A stretch of 56,608 nt of DNA from Methanobacteriota archaeon (GTDB taxonomy: Archaea; Thermoplasmatota; Poseidoniia; Poseidoniales; Thalassarchaeaceae). This document shows positions 1-9,100 of this stretch, piece by piece (within the stretch, counting starts at the first letter, position 1; every line of letters begins with the position of its first letter). The position numbers and the translations under genes are program-made. The DNA lies in contig JAERSV010000082.1 in NCBI GenBank assembly GCA_016845345.1, forward strand, positions 1 through 56,608, read 5' to 3'. A model generated the notes under the pieces. That model saw nothing but the letters and a program-made list of their open reading frames with translations. It was not told where the DNA came from and did no database searches.

Positions 1-725
1 TTAGGGATTTCACCCCGGCGCATTGCTAACGCAACCTCTGCGACCTTTCTTTGAGCGATGGGACGAATCGCAGGGCCTGACATTCCGCAAAGGAGATTTC
101 CGATAATTGGTCGCCCTGCATATGGGTCTACCTCCAAAGCTGACACGGTATTGATGAGGCAAACCCCGTCTGCACCCGCTTCTAAGGCCGCTCCTGCCTC
201 CAAAGAGACTTGAGCGGTGTTTGGGGTCAATTTGGCATAGACTGGGATTCTTACAGCCTGTTTTACCTCAGAAATATATTCTTTGATTAATTCTGGTTGT
301 TGCCCAACTATGAGTGCTCGACTCCCCGGTTTTGAATGAGGGCAGGATAAATTCAGTTCCAAAGCACTTGCACCTGCGGCTTCCATTTTCTTTGCTATAT
401 CAGCAACGGTTTCCGAATCTGGACCGAAAATAGAAACCAACATTGGCTTAGAAAATTCATTTTGTGACATCATTTCAGTGAATGAATCAACACCGGGGTT
501 AGGAAGCCCCATTGCGTTTAGGACAACCGAATCAGTTGCTTCAACACAAACTGGCCCGGGATATATTTCTCTTTTTACAGGACCAATGCTCTTTGAGACT
601 AAGCCGCCACACTTACTGGCTGCTACTCGATGTAGAGCCGCAGCGGTACCTCCCTGGACGCCACTTGCTAACATAAGGGGGTTTGCTAAAGCCAATCCGG
701 GTACTTCAACGCCGAGTTCTGCCAT
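1..725 (-). CDS. pyrD: Dihydroorotate dehydrogenase, class 1 (3' end outside window)
   Basis: Oxidises dihydroorotate to orotate in pyrimidine synthesis, using FMN. The visible ~241 residues start at an ATG (723-725) with sequence MAELGVEVPGLALANPLMLA, the usual class 1 opening. A conserved NLSCPH segment near residue 127 carries the cysteine that serves as catalytic base in class 1B enzymes. The later NTVSA and GMSGPAIRPI segments match the FMN/phosphate-binding part of the barrel. The gene runs off the left edge, so the C-terminus is not seen. Class 1B enzymes normally work with PyrK, which is not in the window. It is divergent from the next gene with only ~40 bases between starts. Confidence 0.93.
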   Translation of the reverse strand, partial: MAELGVEVPGLALANPLMLASGVQGGTAAALHRVAASKCGGLVSKSIGPVKREIYPGPVCVEATDSVVLNAMGLPNPGVDSFTEMMSQNEFSKPMLVSIFGPDSETVADIAKKMEAAGASALELNLSCPHSKPGSRALIVGQQPELIKEYISEVKQAVRIPVYAKLTPNTAQVSLEAGAALEAGADGVCLINTVSALEVDPYAGRPIIGNLLCGMSGPAIRPIAQRKVAEVALAMRRGEIP

Positions 726-764
726 CCTGCTCTATACGCCGGCTTAGCCGACACTCTTCAAGCG

Positions 765-1196
765 TTGCGACTCATCGGCGCGCTGATGGCGGCAAGGTCG
801 GGCTCACTGGGAGAAGCAGCTAGACGGCTACTTAAGTGCGAAAATGCGCGTTTAATTGTCCCTATTGAGATAATTTACGGGGCTCAAAAAATGGCTCTAC
901 AAATTAGTGATCAGTTGCCTAGCCTAGTTCACGAACCAAAAGTTGAGTTAGGTGCAGAAGAGAACACAATTCGAGCAGGTTCACCGAATGGGCCGCTTTT
1001 TGTTTTAGGTGGAATCGAACAAAGTCTTGACATTGTTTGGGTGCCAATTAGTAAAGACGAATTGGAAGATGTTTGGCGTAGATTTGAACAAATTGTTTCG
1101 GACCTTTTGTCTGTTGGATATCCCGGTTGTATTGATTGTGCAGGGCCGGCTGCAACCGAACCTTGGGATGAGGCTCAAAGCCGTTCGGGATTTTGA
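765..1196 (+). CDS. Small protein of unknown function; weak Cgi121 (KEOPS)-like pattern
   Basis: 143 residues from a TTG at 765; an ATG at 786 is the alternative. The frame stays open upstream to about 690 without a better start. I do not firmly recognise it. The segment around residues 15-50 (a helix ending in IEIIYGAQKMALQISDQL) has the shape of the KEOPS subunit Cgi121, where a short helix is followed by a hydrophobic strand and a Q-I pair. Catalytic residues cannot be used because Cgi121 has none. It has a hydrophobic middle, an acidic helical segment (about 97-117), and a Cys/Pro-rich tail. It is divergent from pyrD. Gene call is moderate; function is speculative. Confidence 0.6.
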   Translation: MRLIGALMAARSGSLGEAARRLLKCENARLIVPIEIIYGAQKMALQISDQLPSLVHEPKVELGAEENTIRAGSPNGPLFVLGGIEQSLDIVWVPISKDELEDVWRRFEQIVSDLLSVGYPGCIDCAGPAATEPWDEAQSRSGF

Positions 1197-1234
1197 AGTC
1201 GGCTTGGTAAAAAGAAAAATTATTGCTTTGGCTT

Positions 1235-1251
1235 GGGGAACTATGTTCCCC
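1235..1251. other. Perfect 7-bp hairpin with 3-nt loop
   Basis: GGGGAAC-TAT-GTTCCCC lies about 40 bases after the stop of the 765-1196 gene and ~195 bases before topA. Nothing else in the 1197-1446 gap looks coding. It could be a 3' end or processing signal or a protein-binding palindrome; archaeal termination is usually U-rich rather than hairpin-driven, so the role is open. Confidence 0.4.
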
Positions 1252-1367
1252 TGAGTGAGGTATTATCATCCAGTATTCAACATTCTTTATCAAGGGTCGA
1301 TAGGGCGGGCAGAACTCGGATGCGGACAGAGTCGTTGACAATCACAATTAGTCATCGGCGATTTCCT

Positions 1368-1379
1368 CGCTCGCGAGCG
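1368..1379. other. GC-rich 12-bp palindrome upstream of topA
   Basis: CGCTCGCGAGCG is a perfect palindrome in an unusually GC-rich patch (about 1350-1402) inside an otherwise AT-rich genome, ending ~65 bases before the topA start. It could be an operator or a supercoiling-sensitive element for the topoisomerase gene; this is inference from position only. Confidence 0.3.
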
Positions 1380-1426
1380 CACGTACGCGAAGCGACTTCA
1401 ATAACCAACATTATTGGAGGCATAAA

Positions 1427-1450
1427 ATGTGCCTGGAGGAGTATCCATGA
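1427..1450 (+). CDS. Possible 7-codon leader ORF overlapping the topA start
   Basis: ATG at 1427 is preceded by GGAGG (1416-1420) at good spacing and reads MCLEEYP then TGA at 1448-1450. Its stop overlaps the ATG (1447-1449) of topA as ATGA, the arrangement typical of translational coupling. It may be chance, but two good Shine-Dalgarno-start pairs in 32 bases is unusual. Confidence 0.3.
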   Translation: MCLEEYP

Positions 1451-3750
1451 AAATGCTAATAGTTGAATCAAAAGCCAAAGCCAAAACCATACAAAAATAC
1501 CTCGGAAAGACCTACTTGGTACGAGCCTCTAATGGGCACATACAAGATTTACCAACCGGAAAACACAAAGATGCACGAAAAGCGATGTGGGCATCAAAAG
1601 AAGATAGCCTACCTCAACCACCATGGGATTTTACTGAGCGGGCGAAAAAGACAGTTGATATGCTACAAAAGGATGCTATCAAAGCAAATGTTGATGAAAT
1701 TTTACTAGCAACTGACCCTGATAGGGAAGGAGAATTCATTGCTTGGAGGCTTAGTGAATTATTAGGTGACATTGCCCCATGCCGTAGGATTGTTTTCCAT
1801 GAAATTACAAAGCCAGCAATAGAGGAAGCACTTGCGGCTGCGTCTGAGATTGACATTAATTTAGTAGATGCAGCAAAGGTACGAAGATTCATGGACAGAT
1901 TAGTGGGCTATCGAACTTCGAAATTTGCCCGTTCATGGCGTCTGAAATCAATGGGACGCGTACAGACGCCTACCCTTGGATTCGTCGTGGATAAAGAGTT
2001 GGAACGGGAAGCATTTGTCCCAACCCCCTACTTTGCAGTGAAAGCCGATGCTCAAGGAATAAATTTCAATGCTAGATTTCATGAATCTGGTGATGCGGAT
2101 GCATGGCGTGACCAAGATGGTAAATTTGATTCAAGCAGAACAAATGATGAGACTCTAGCAAAATCAGCCTACGATTCTTTGGTATCGGGGGATAATTTAG
2201 AAATCTCCACCAATAAATCCTCAACTTATTCGAGAAGAGCCCAGCCACCCTTTACCACAGACGCGCTCTTGCAGTCCGCTGGAAGTAGATGGGGTAGTTG
2301 GACACCTAAGCGAACAATGAGAGTTGCAAGTGAATTGTATAACGCCGGACACATAACGTACATTCGGACAGATTCAACACGGACGAGTGGGGCTGCACGA
2401 ACAACAATCAAAGAATTGATTGAGAAAAGCTGGGGTGTTGACCACATAGGTACAGGAGTACTCGGAAAGCAAGATGATAGCGCACAAGATGCCCACGAAG
2501 CAATACGGCCAACAAGGCCTGAGATAATTGCACCAGAAGGGATTGGGAATGATGGCTTACAACTTTATCAACTGATTTGGGCACGATTTACTGCTAGTCA
2601 GATGAACAATTCTGAATACCAACGACGTTCTTTGGTTGCAGAAGTTAAAGGCTTTTCAAAGACATTAACTGGAACATATTCTTGGCGTACCCATCCCGGA
2701 TGGGAAGCCGCGTTTGAAAACATCACAACAAGTCATCCGAAAACATCTGAACCAGATTTCAGCATTGAAGAGGGAGCATCTTTGAAGATTGACAAGAATG
2801 AAGAGAGTCCATCCTATATTGAAGATGAAACAAAACCGCCTAGGAGATACCGTCAACACAGTTTAGTTGCGGTTATGAAAGACCAAGGTATTGGTAGGCC
2901 ATCAACTTATGCTACAACAATTGCTAAATTATTGGAGCGAAAATACGTGTCTGACGAAAGTGGTTCACTTGAACCCACTGACCAGGGTCGTCTGTGTTGG
3001 TTAGAAGTTGCACCGATGTACACTAGTCAAGAAGATGACTCCCAAGTTTCATTCTTATTTTCAGCAGAATTTACTGCAGATATGGAGGAAAGGCTTGATG
3101 CGATTGAGGTTGGGAATAGAGGTGCACCATCTGTTTGGAATGGTTTCACATCACATTTCAGAACTCTGCACACTACTGCCCAAGAGATTCGTAGATCAAA
3201 ACCAACACCTAATCAAATGAAAAAATTCCAACAATTAACCAGTAAAATGGCATTATCAGAAATCGCGGAACACCTCAGTAATAGAGATGCTGAGAGCCTT
3301 ACAGGCTCTGAAATGAGTGATGTAATCAAAGCACTGCTTGAGTTAGGCTCGCCGCCGGCCACAGAGAAGCAAGCAAATTTCGTAATCTCACTTGTTGATG
3401 ATATTGAGGGCCTCGAACTTGATGAGGCTTTAGCCACAGTACAGTTAGAGGATATTGACGAAATGACAATGGAACAGGCCAGTGAATTGATTAACACATT
3501 AATTGAGAAAAGGGATGAAATCCCACGGCCAGCGAGTGATAAACAACTCAAACTAATCAAGCAAAAAATCGAGCAATTAGAATCTACTGAAGAAGATGTT
3601 TGCAAACTCGTTGGTGCAACCGAACTATCAGAGTTAACAGGTGGTCGAAAAGGCACTGCAAGCACCCTCATCACTGAACTCATCAACAAAACCGGAGGCC
3701 CCCGCCGAGGCAGAGGAAGAAAGCGAGGCGGCAAAGGCAAAAAGAAATGA
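1447..3750 (+). CDS. topA: DNA topoisomerase I (type IA) with a repeated C-terminal module
   Basis: Relaxes negatively supercoiled DNA by single-strand passage. The Toprim domain begins at residue 1 (MKMLIVESKAKAKTI) and contains DPDREGE near residue 90. The catalytic tyrosine is in HITYIRTDSTRTS near residue 305. The usual C-terminal zinc ribbons are absent. Instead residues ~585-755 hold three related ~50-residue units, each opening with a P-x-(T/S)-x-K/N-Q segment, followed by a Gly/Arg/Lys-rich tail likely to bind DNA. I prefer ATG 1447 because GGAGG at 1435-1439 sits at ideal spacing; a GTG at 1429 is in frame. The enzyme is of the bacterial-like type IA, not reverse gyrase (no helicase domain). 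Confidence 0.95.
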   Translation: MKMLIVESKAKAKTIQKYLGKTYLVRASNGHIQDLPTGKHKDARKAMWASKEDSLPQPPWDFTERAKKTVDMLQKDAIKANVDEILLATDPDREGEFIAWRLSELLGDIAPCRRIVFHEITKPAIEEALAAASEIDINLVDAAKVRRFMDRLVGYRTSKFARSWRLKSMGRVQTPTLGFVVDKELEREAFVPTPYFAVKADAQGINFNARFHESGDADAWRDQDGKFDSSRTNDETLAKSAYDSLVSGDNLEISTNKSSTYSRRAQPPFTTDALLQSAGSRWGSWTPKRTMRVASELYNAGHITYIRTDSTRTSGAARTTIKELIEKSWGVDHIGTGVLGKQDDSAQDAHEAIRPTRPEIIAPEGIGNDGLQLYQLIWARFTASQMNNSEYQRRSLVAEVKGFSKTLTGTYSWRTHPGWEAAFENITTSHPKTSEPDFSIEEGASLKIDKNEESPSYIEDETKPPRRYRQHSLVAVMKDQGIGRPSTYATTIAKLLERKYVSDESGSLEPTDQGRLCWLEVAPMYTSQEDDSQVSFLFSAEFTADMEERLDAIEVGNRGAPSVWNGFTSHFRTLHTTAQEIRRSKPTPNQMKKFQQLTSKMALSEIAEHLSNRDAESLTGSEMSDVIKALLELGSPPATEKQANFVISLVDDIEGLELDEALATVQLEDIDEMTMEQASELINTLIEKRDEIPRPASDKQLKLIKQKIEQLESTEEDVCKLVGATELSELTGGRKGTASTLITELINKTGGPRRGRGRKRGGKGKKK

Positions 3751-3816
3751 AACTGTGAAAATTTCTGATTTACTGAGTGGCAAACTACGATAGAGGTTAC
3801 CACCCCGCGGGAGTCA

Positions 3817-5025
3817 ATGCCCGGGCATAGAGTTGATGTGCTAATCATCGGAGCGGGTCCGACAGGTGGGTATTTAGCCGAAAAATTGGCAACATCAGGA
3901 CTTTCAACACTTCTTCTTGAAGAGCATAAAGAAGTTGGAAGACCCTTCCAATGTGCTGGATTAGTTAATCCAGATGCAATGGAGAAAGTTGGGCTTGAAT
4001 CAACAATTCTGACTTCTGTTTGGGGCGCAAGAATTCACAGCCCAAAAGGAACCTGCGTTGAAGTAGGTGAGGAAGGCAAAATAAAAACTCATGTTGTTTG
4101 CCGAAAATTATTCGACGAAGGGGTTGTCTCTAAAGCCCTAGAGATGGGTTCAGACTTGTGGTTAGATTCGCGCCCTGTGTCTGCACAAATTGGTGAAAAT
4201 AATATTGTCGTCACAGTTGACAGAGCCGGACAAGAAGTTGAGGTCGAAGCATCACTTCTATGTGGCGCAGATGGGGCTCACTCATGGGTTCGTCGATTTT
4301 TCAAAATGGGTAGGCCAGCAGAATTGATGATCGGATTTCAAGCCGAGTTAGTCGGTTATTCAGGAGCCGAAGGTCGACTAGACATGTACACCGGTGAAGA
4401 GGTTGCACCAGGGCTTTTTGCCTGGGCAATTCCTAGTGGTAGGAGTTGGAGAATTGGCGTTTGGTCTCGGGCAAGCGATTTGAAAGGAAGAAGTTGTGAG
4501 CAACTTTACGATACTCTTCTTGAACATCCAATCTGGAAGCAGAGATTCTCAGATGCTAAAGAAGTCGCTAGGTATTGTGGCCCCCTTCCGTGTGGTATAG
4601 TGCCTCATCCAGTAAAAGAGCGAGTAGCACTTTTTGGTGACGCTGTCGGTCTGTGTAAGCCAACTACTGGAGGTGGAATAGGTAAAGCATTCCAGCAAAT
4701 TGATGAGATGGCTGAGGGCCTCATCAAAGCAGTACAATCGAATCGCCTTTCTCTTTCAGACATGAAACAAATTGCGAAGCCTTTGAAAGCGATGAAAAAA
4801 GACCAGAAGAGAGCAAGAATTCTGCGTGATTTATTTCTCACAGATTGTGATGATGAGAAATTGGAGAGAACTTTCAAAACATTCTCGAAAGCAAATGTAG
4901 TTGAATTAATCAACCAAAACGGAGATATTGAAAAACCGGTAAAACTCGGAATCAAGATGTTGAAAGAAGTGCCCGAATTCAGAAGCATGGCTGCCGGCGC
5001 AACTTGGGCATTACTAAAGGGGTGA
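3817..5025 (+). CDS. Geranylgeranyl reductase family FAD-dependent oxidoreductase
   Basis: Predicted to hydrogenate the double bonds of geranylgeranyl chains, in archaea mainly the ether-lipid precursors. The N-terminal Rossmann motif (VLIIGAGPTGGYLAEKLA) binds FAD. FQCAGLVNP near residue 46 is the family signature region. CGADGAHSWVRR in the middle and VALFGDAVGLCKPTTGGGIG near residue 270 are the other FAD-contact motifs. The 402-residue length is normal. It follows topA on the same strand after 66 bases and is followed almost directly by a membrane protein gene. Substrate (phospholipid versus quinone side chain) cannot be told from sequence; a role in membrane lipid saturation is the family default. 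Confidence 0.9.
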   Translation: MPGHRVDVLIIGAGPTGGYLAEKLATSGLSTLLLEEHKEVGRPFQCAGLVNPDAMEKVGLESTILTSVWGARIHSPKGTCVEVGEEGKIKTHVVCRKLFDEGVVSKALEMGSDLWLDSRPVSAQIGENNIVVTVDRAGQEVEVEASLLCGADGAHSWVRRFFKMGRPAELMIGFQAELVGYSGAEGRLDMYTGEEVAPGLFAWAIPSGRSWRIGVWSRASDLKGRSCEQLYDTLLEHPIWKQRFSDAKEVARYCGPLPCGIVPHPVKERVALFGDAVGLCKPTTGGGIGKAFQQIDEMAEGLIKAVQSNRLSLSDMKQIAKPLKAMKKDQKRARILRDLFLTDCDDEKLERTFKTFSKANVVELINQNGDIEKPVKLGIKMLKEVPEFRSMAAGATWALLKG

Positions 5026-5030
5026 ATATT

Positions 5031-6119
5031 ATGCCAAAATGGATAAATCTGCGTATGAGATTTCCACCATTTGATGCGCCTTCACACATCCCAGAAGAGA
5101 TGTATCAAACAGATGTTTGCTGGCCACAGAGTGGAGATGAACAACATGAATTATCACTTGGCTCGACTGATGGTTGGTTCATTCATAGAACAATTTGTAA
5201 TAGCCAACCGAAATCTGCAAAAATTGTTATCGAGCAGGATTCAAAAACCGAAACAGAGGCTCTTCTTTCATCTCGGGTTGGTTGGGGTTTATCCCCTCAC
5301 CCATTACACTCTATAGCAAGAAAATGGATACCTTATGGTGTTACAATTCTAATTTTTGCTATCGTGATGCACGTCCTTGAGCCAGTTCTTTTAGGGGCTG
5401 GTTTAATTTCAGAAAGATTTGCTGGAAGCGTGAATCTTGGACTTTTAGATTATCCGATTCTATTTGTCATGGCAGCACCTTTCGTTGTAATCCCTATTGT
5501 TCTGAGGGTGTTAGGAAATGTTGCAGACATCAGAAGTCAGCACATGTTCAAAAACAAGTTACCAGACTCGCCGAAAATAACTGTTACTAATGCCAATACA
5601 AAGGGTCCAATTTTAGTAAAAGTGGCAATTCCTGATCAATTAAAAAGCCGAGAATTGCAGGGTTATATCAGAGTTGGATTGTTACCCCCACATCGGAATT
5701 CAATGATGTCTGCTCTGTGTGGAGATGAATTTGATTATCCTCCTGTCGGCCTTTCAACTCCTCTTCCCGGTGGGTGGATGAAACACGCTGATGATGGTTC
5801 TGGAATTGGCGAGTCAACACCTATGCTGATTGGGCGAGGGTCGAGTAATCTGTTCATCGAACCAATGAGAATTCAAGTGAATGGTGGGAGACAATCAATT
5901 TCCTCAGATATTGAGGTTGAATTAGAGACACCAAACGGTCCTTGGCCAGGTAGTGAGTATGGGCCTTTTGTCAACATAAATTGGGAATTAGTCCTCGAAT
6001 TTCAGGGTGCTCGAAAGCGTCACCTATACTGGATTGAGAGGCTTTCTGTAAAATCCTTAGATAATTCGCATACTGTGCCACAATTAATTGCTCATGGGGG
6101 TCGGCTAGAATCAACTTGA
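5031..6119 (+). CDS. Membrane protein of unknown function, two transmembrane segments
   Basis: 362 residues from ATG 5031, five bases after the previous stop; that gene's final codons contain AAAGGGGTGA, which serves as ribosome site. A TTG at 5004 is in frame but would overlap the upstream gene. Residues 1-90 are soluble; two hydrophobic helices follow (about 100-124 and 137-161); the remaining ~200 residues look like beta-rich soluble domain. No family recognised. It is probably cotranscribed with the lipid reductase. Both ends are likely on the same side of the membrane. Confidence 0.8.
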   Translation: MPKWINLRMRFPPFDAPSHIPEEMYQTDVCWPQSGDEQHELSLGSTDGWFIHRTICNSQPKSAKIVIEQDSKTETEALLSSRVGWGLSPHPLHSIARKWIPYGVTILIFAIVMHVLEPVLLGAGLISERFAGSVNLGLLDYPILFVMAAPFVVIPIVLRVLGNVADIRSQHMFKNKLPDSPKITVTNANTKGPILVKVAIPDQLKSRELQGYIRVGLLPPHRNSMMSALCGDEFDYPPVGLSTPLPGGWMKHADDGSGIGESTPMLIGRGSSNLFIEPMRIQVNGGRQSISSDIEVELETPNGPWPGSEYGPFVNINWELVLEFQGARKRHLYWIERLSVKSLDNSHTVPQLIAHGGRLEST

Positions 6120-6173
6120 TTTTCATATACGGATGTTGCCAAATTATTTGACTTGGCACGCTTTCGCCAATCC

Positions 6174-9100
6174 GTGAACAAAAAGGCTTGTCTAGCAATA
6201 ATGTTAGTTTCGGTGTTCATTTTATCAGGTTGTTTAGGTTTTCTAGAATCTGACAGTGGCAGTGTCGAGACTATAGATGAATCACCTTTGCTAACCGCAA
6301 ATGAAGTTGATGATATCAACTATGGTGGCTTAGTGTATGTTAGTGGTAGTGTTACAGATGAACTACCAACTAAGGCAAGAGTGACGATAGCATTCTCTAT
6401 CCCCTGGGGTACAATATACGAAACTCCTGATGAAGAGGGTTACTGGCAATATAGCTTAGGTGGGCTTGAACCGGGTGATTACAATGTCTCGTTTACAGTA
6501 GTTGATGATAATGACCAATCTTCTGACACTATTACCAAGAGTTTTACTGTTCATCCACCAACAGAACAAGATGTTTTGATGGTTATTTGGAGGTCTGATA
6601 TTCGTTACGAAGTTGGTGAAGAAACCTCGATAACCGGCCAATTAACACATTCTGCACTTTCTTCTTGCGCAATTTCCTTTTCTTTCTATTCCGGTGCTGA
6701 AGAGGACTCACCCGCTCATCAAACAACCCCAAATCCAATAAATTTTGACACATCAAGTGGAATGTTTTCAATTTCCTTAGGAGTTTTGAGCGGGTACAGT
6801 AATGGTACAGTTTCCTCAAGTTGTGGCCTATATACTATTTCAGAAGATAGTGTTTTAGTCTCAATTCAACCTTTAGAAGAGCCAATTTCTGACCTTGATG
6901 GAGACGGAGTTCCTGATGAATTTGACGATTGTGTTGATGGTGAATCATTCTCTTCTTCTTTGACGACTGACTATGATTCAGATGGGTGTTATGACCTTAC
7001 TGAAGACCTTGATGACGACAATGATGGCATAGGTGATACAATTGATAATTGTCAGAAAGGAGTGCTTGGATGGCTTTCAACTACACTCGTCGACAAAGAT
7101 AGTGATGGATGTCGAGATATAGATGAGGATGAAGATGATGATGGCGACACAATCCCAGACGTAGCAGACGCTTGTTTAGATTCACCCTATGGATGGATAT
7201 CCAACTTTGTATCTGATTATGATCGCGATGGATGTCGCGATTCAGATAGGGATACCGATGATGATAATGATGGGATTATTGATTCATTGGACGATTGCCC
7301 AGTCGGTGTAATCGGATGGATTCCAGACGCCGATAATGACCAGGATTCAGATGGGTGCAGAGATTATGATGAAGATGATGACGATGACAATGATTCTGTC
7401 TTTGATAACAATGATTCATGCCCTGATACACTCGCAAATTATTCAGTAAATGAATTCGGTTGTGCCGCATACGAGTGGGATGATGATGGTGACGGTGTGA
7501 TGGATGATACAGATGCATGTCAAGGCACACCCATTGGATTGGTTGTCAACGAACAAGGATGTGCTGACTTAGATGATGACGGAGTCTTTGCAAATATTGA
7601 CCAATGCCCAAATTCACCTGCAAGATGGTCAGTTGATAGTATAGGATGTGCCGTGATCCAAAATCCCGTTACATGGCATTCTGGTCCGTACTCATCTGCA
7701 CGCTTTGGCAAAGCGGCTGACTTCAATTTTGCAACAAAGTATGATGGGGATTGGCAACTATCATCACAATGGGATGGCAATAGCACATATATTTTCATTT
7801 TCTTACAGAGTTCAAGTTCCTACATGAATGGACTTTGGACTCAAAATGTTGGCACATTATTGAGTGCCGTTCCAAAGGATTGCCACATTTTCTTCGGCTC
7901 TTATGATAGCGATTGGCAATCTGATGTTGACACAATGGCGAGTAGAGTAAGTTCTTACAGAAATAGTCAGAACGACGAAGGGAAAATTTGGGTAGATGAC
8001 AATGTTCACTTCGTTTACCAACAGGCTGGTTCAATTGGAGGCGGTCTTGGCAGTGTAATTTCGTCTTGGAGCCAATTTTACTATGGTATTGATAGATTTC
8101 AGCAGTGGCGTGAAGTTGGTTCACTTTACAATTGGGCGAAGACATGGTCTTCTGACCCTGATTACAGATTTGATTATCTAGCAAAAGAACCGCAAATGTG
8201 GAATGCAGAATTCCCGGTTGAGATGAGAAAGCATGACCCAGCAATTACTGTGGTTGAATTGTGGGATGCTCAGAGGCACATTGGTGGTTGGCAAGGAAAT
8301 CACAAATCATTTGCCAATGGCACATTCCCTGATGCAGCTACTATGTTGACATTCAACACGATGGAAGTTTACATGCATCACGGTTGTAGTGAAAAACGGG
8401 ACAGATATCAGAAAGGTGATGGCACTTGGGGTGGTTGCCATGAGTGGGATTATGATCAGAGATTGAATATCTGTCAAGAGTTTGGTAATCATTCAACTTG
8501 TGGTGATGAATTTGTACGATATATCACAACATATGGTAGAGAGGGGCGATGGCTAACTGATATCAGCCCATACCTGTTCATGCTCAAGGATGGTGGCCCA
8601 CAAGAATTCCGATACGGAGGAGCGAACGGTGGATGGCTCAATATCTCAGTGTATCTCTCAACTTGGGATGATGATGGAATGCGGCCTACATCAGCAGAAT
8701 ATGCCTTCAGCGGTGGTTCATTTCGTGGGCAATACAACAACGAATCTATCTACAAGCGTGTTCACGATTTAACAGTTCCATCGGGTACTGACAAGGTAGT
8801 AATTTCTTCAGTTGTGACAGGGCATGGTTTTGGCAAAGATGATGCAAATTGTGCAGAGTTTTGTAACCATGAGCATAGATTCTCTATGAATGGTCAAGTG
8901 ACTCAAGAGGATTTCCCGATGGCTGGAAATGGTTCGGTTAGTAGTGATCGAGAAGGCTGTGCCAAGACTACAGATATGGGTACTGTAGCCAATCAAAAAG
9001 GCTCGTGGCCCTATGGTCGAGCGGGGTGGTGCGCGGGTCAAGACACAAAACCCTGGGTTTGGGACATTACGAACTGGGTGGATTGGTCTGGTGGTGCGAA

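Noticed and set aside
3213-3848. Minus-strand 211-codon frame opposite the topA C-terminus
   Set aside because: Ser/Leu-rich mirror of the acidic repeat region of TopA; no start signal and overlaps two real genes.
6894-7640. Periodic GAT/GAC-rich DNA resembling a tandem-repeat or CRISPR-like array
   Set aside because: It is coding for Asp-rich thombospondin type-3 repeats; the units vary and there are no constant repeats with unique spacers.
7795-8244. Minus-strand 149-codon frame inside the PNGase-like gene
   Set aside because: Antisense to a well-supported coding frame with recognisable domains; sequence shows no family pattern.
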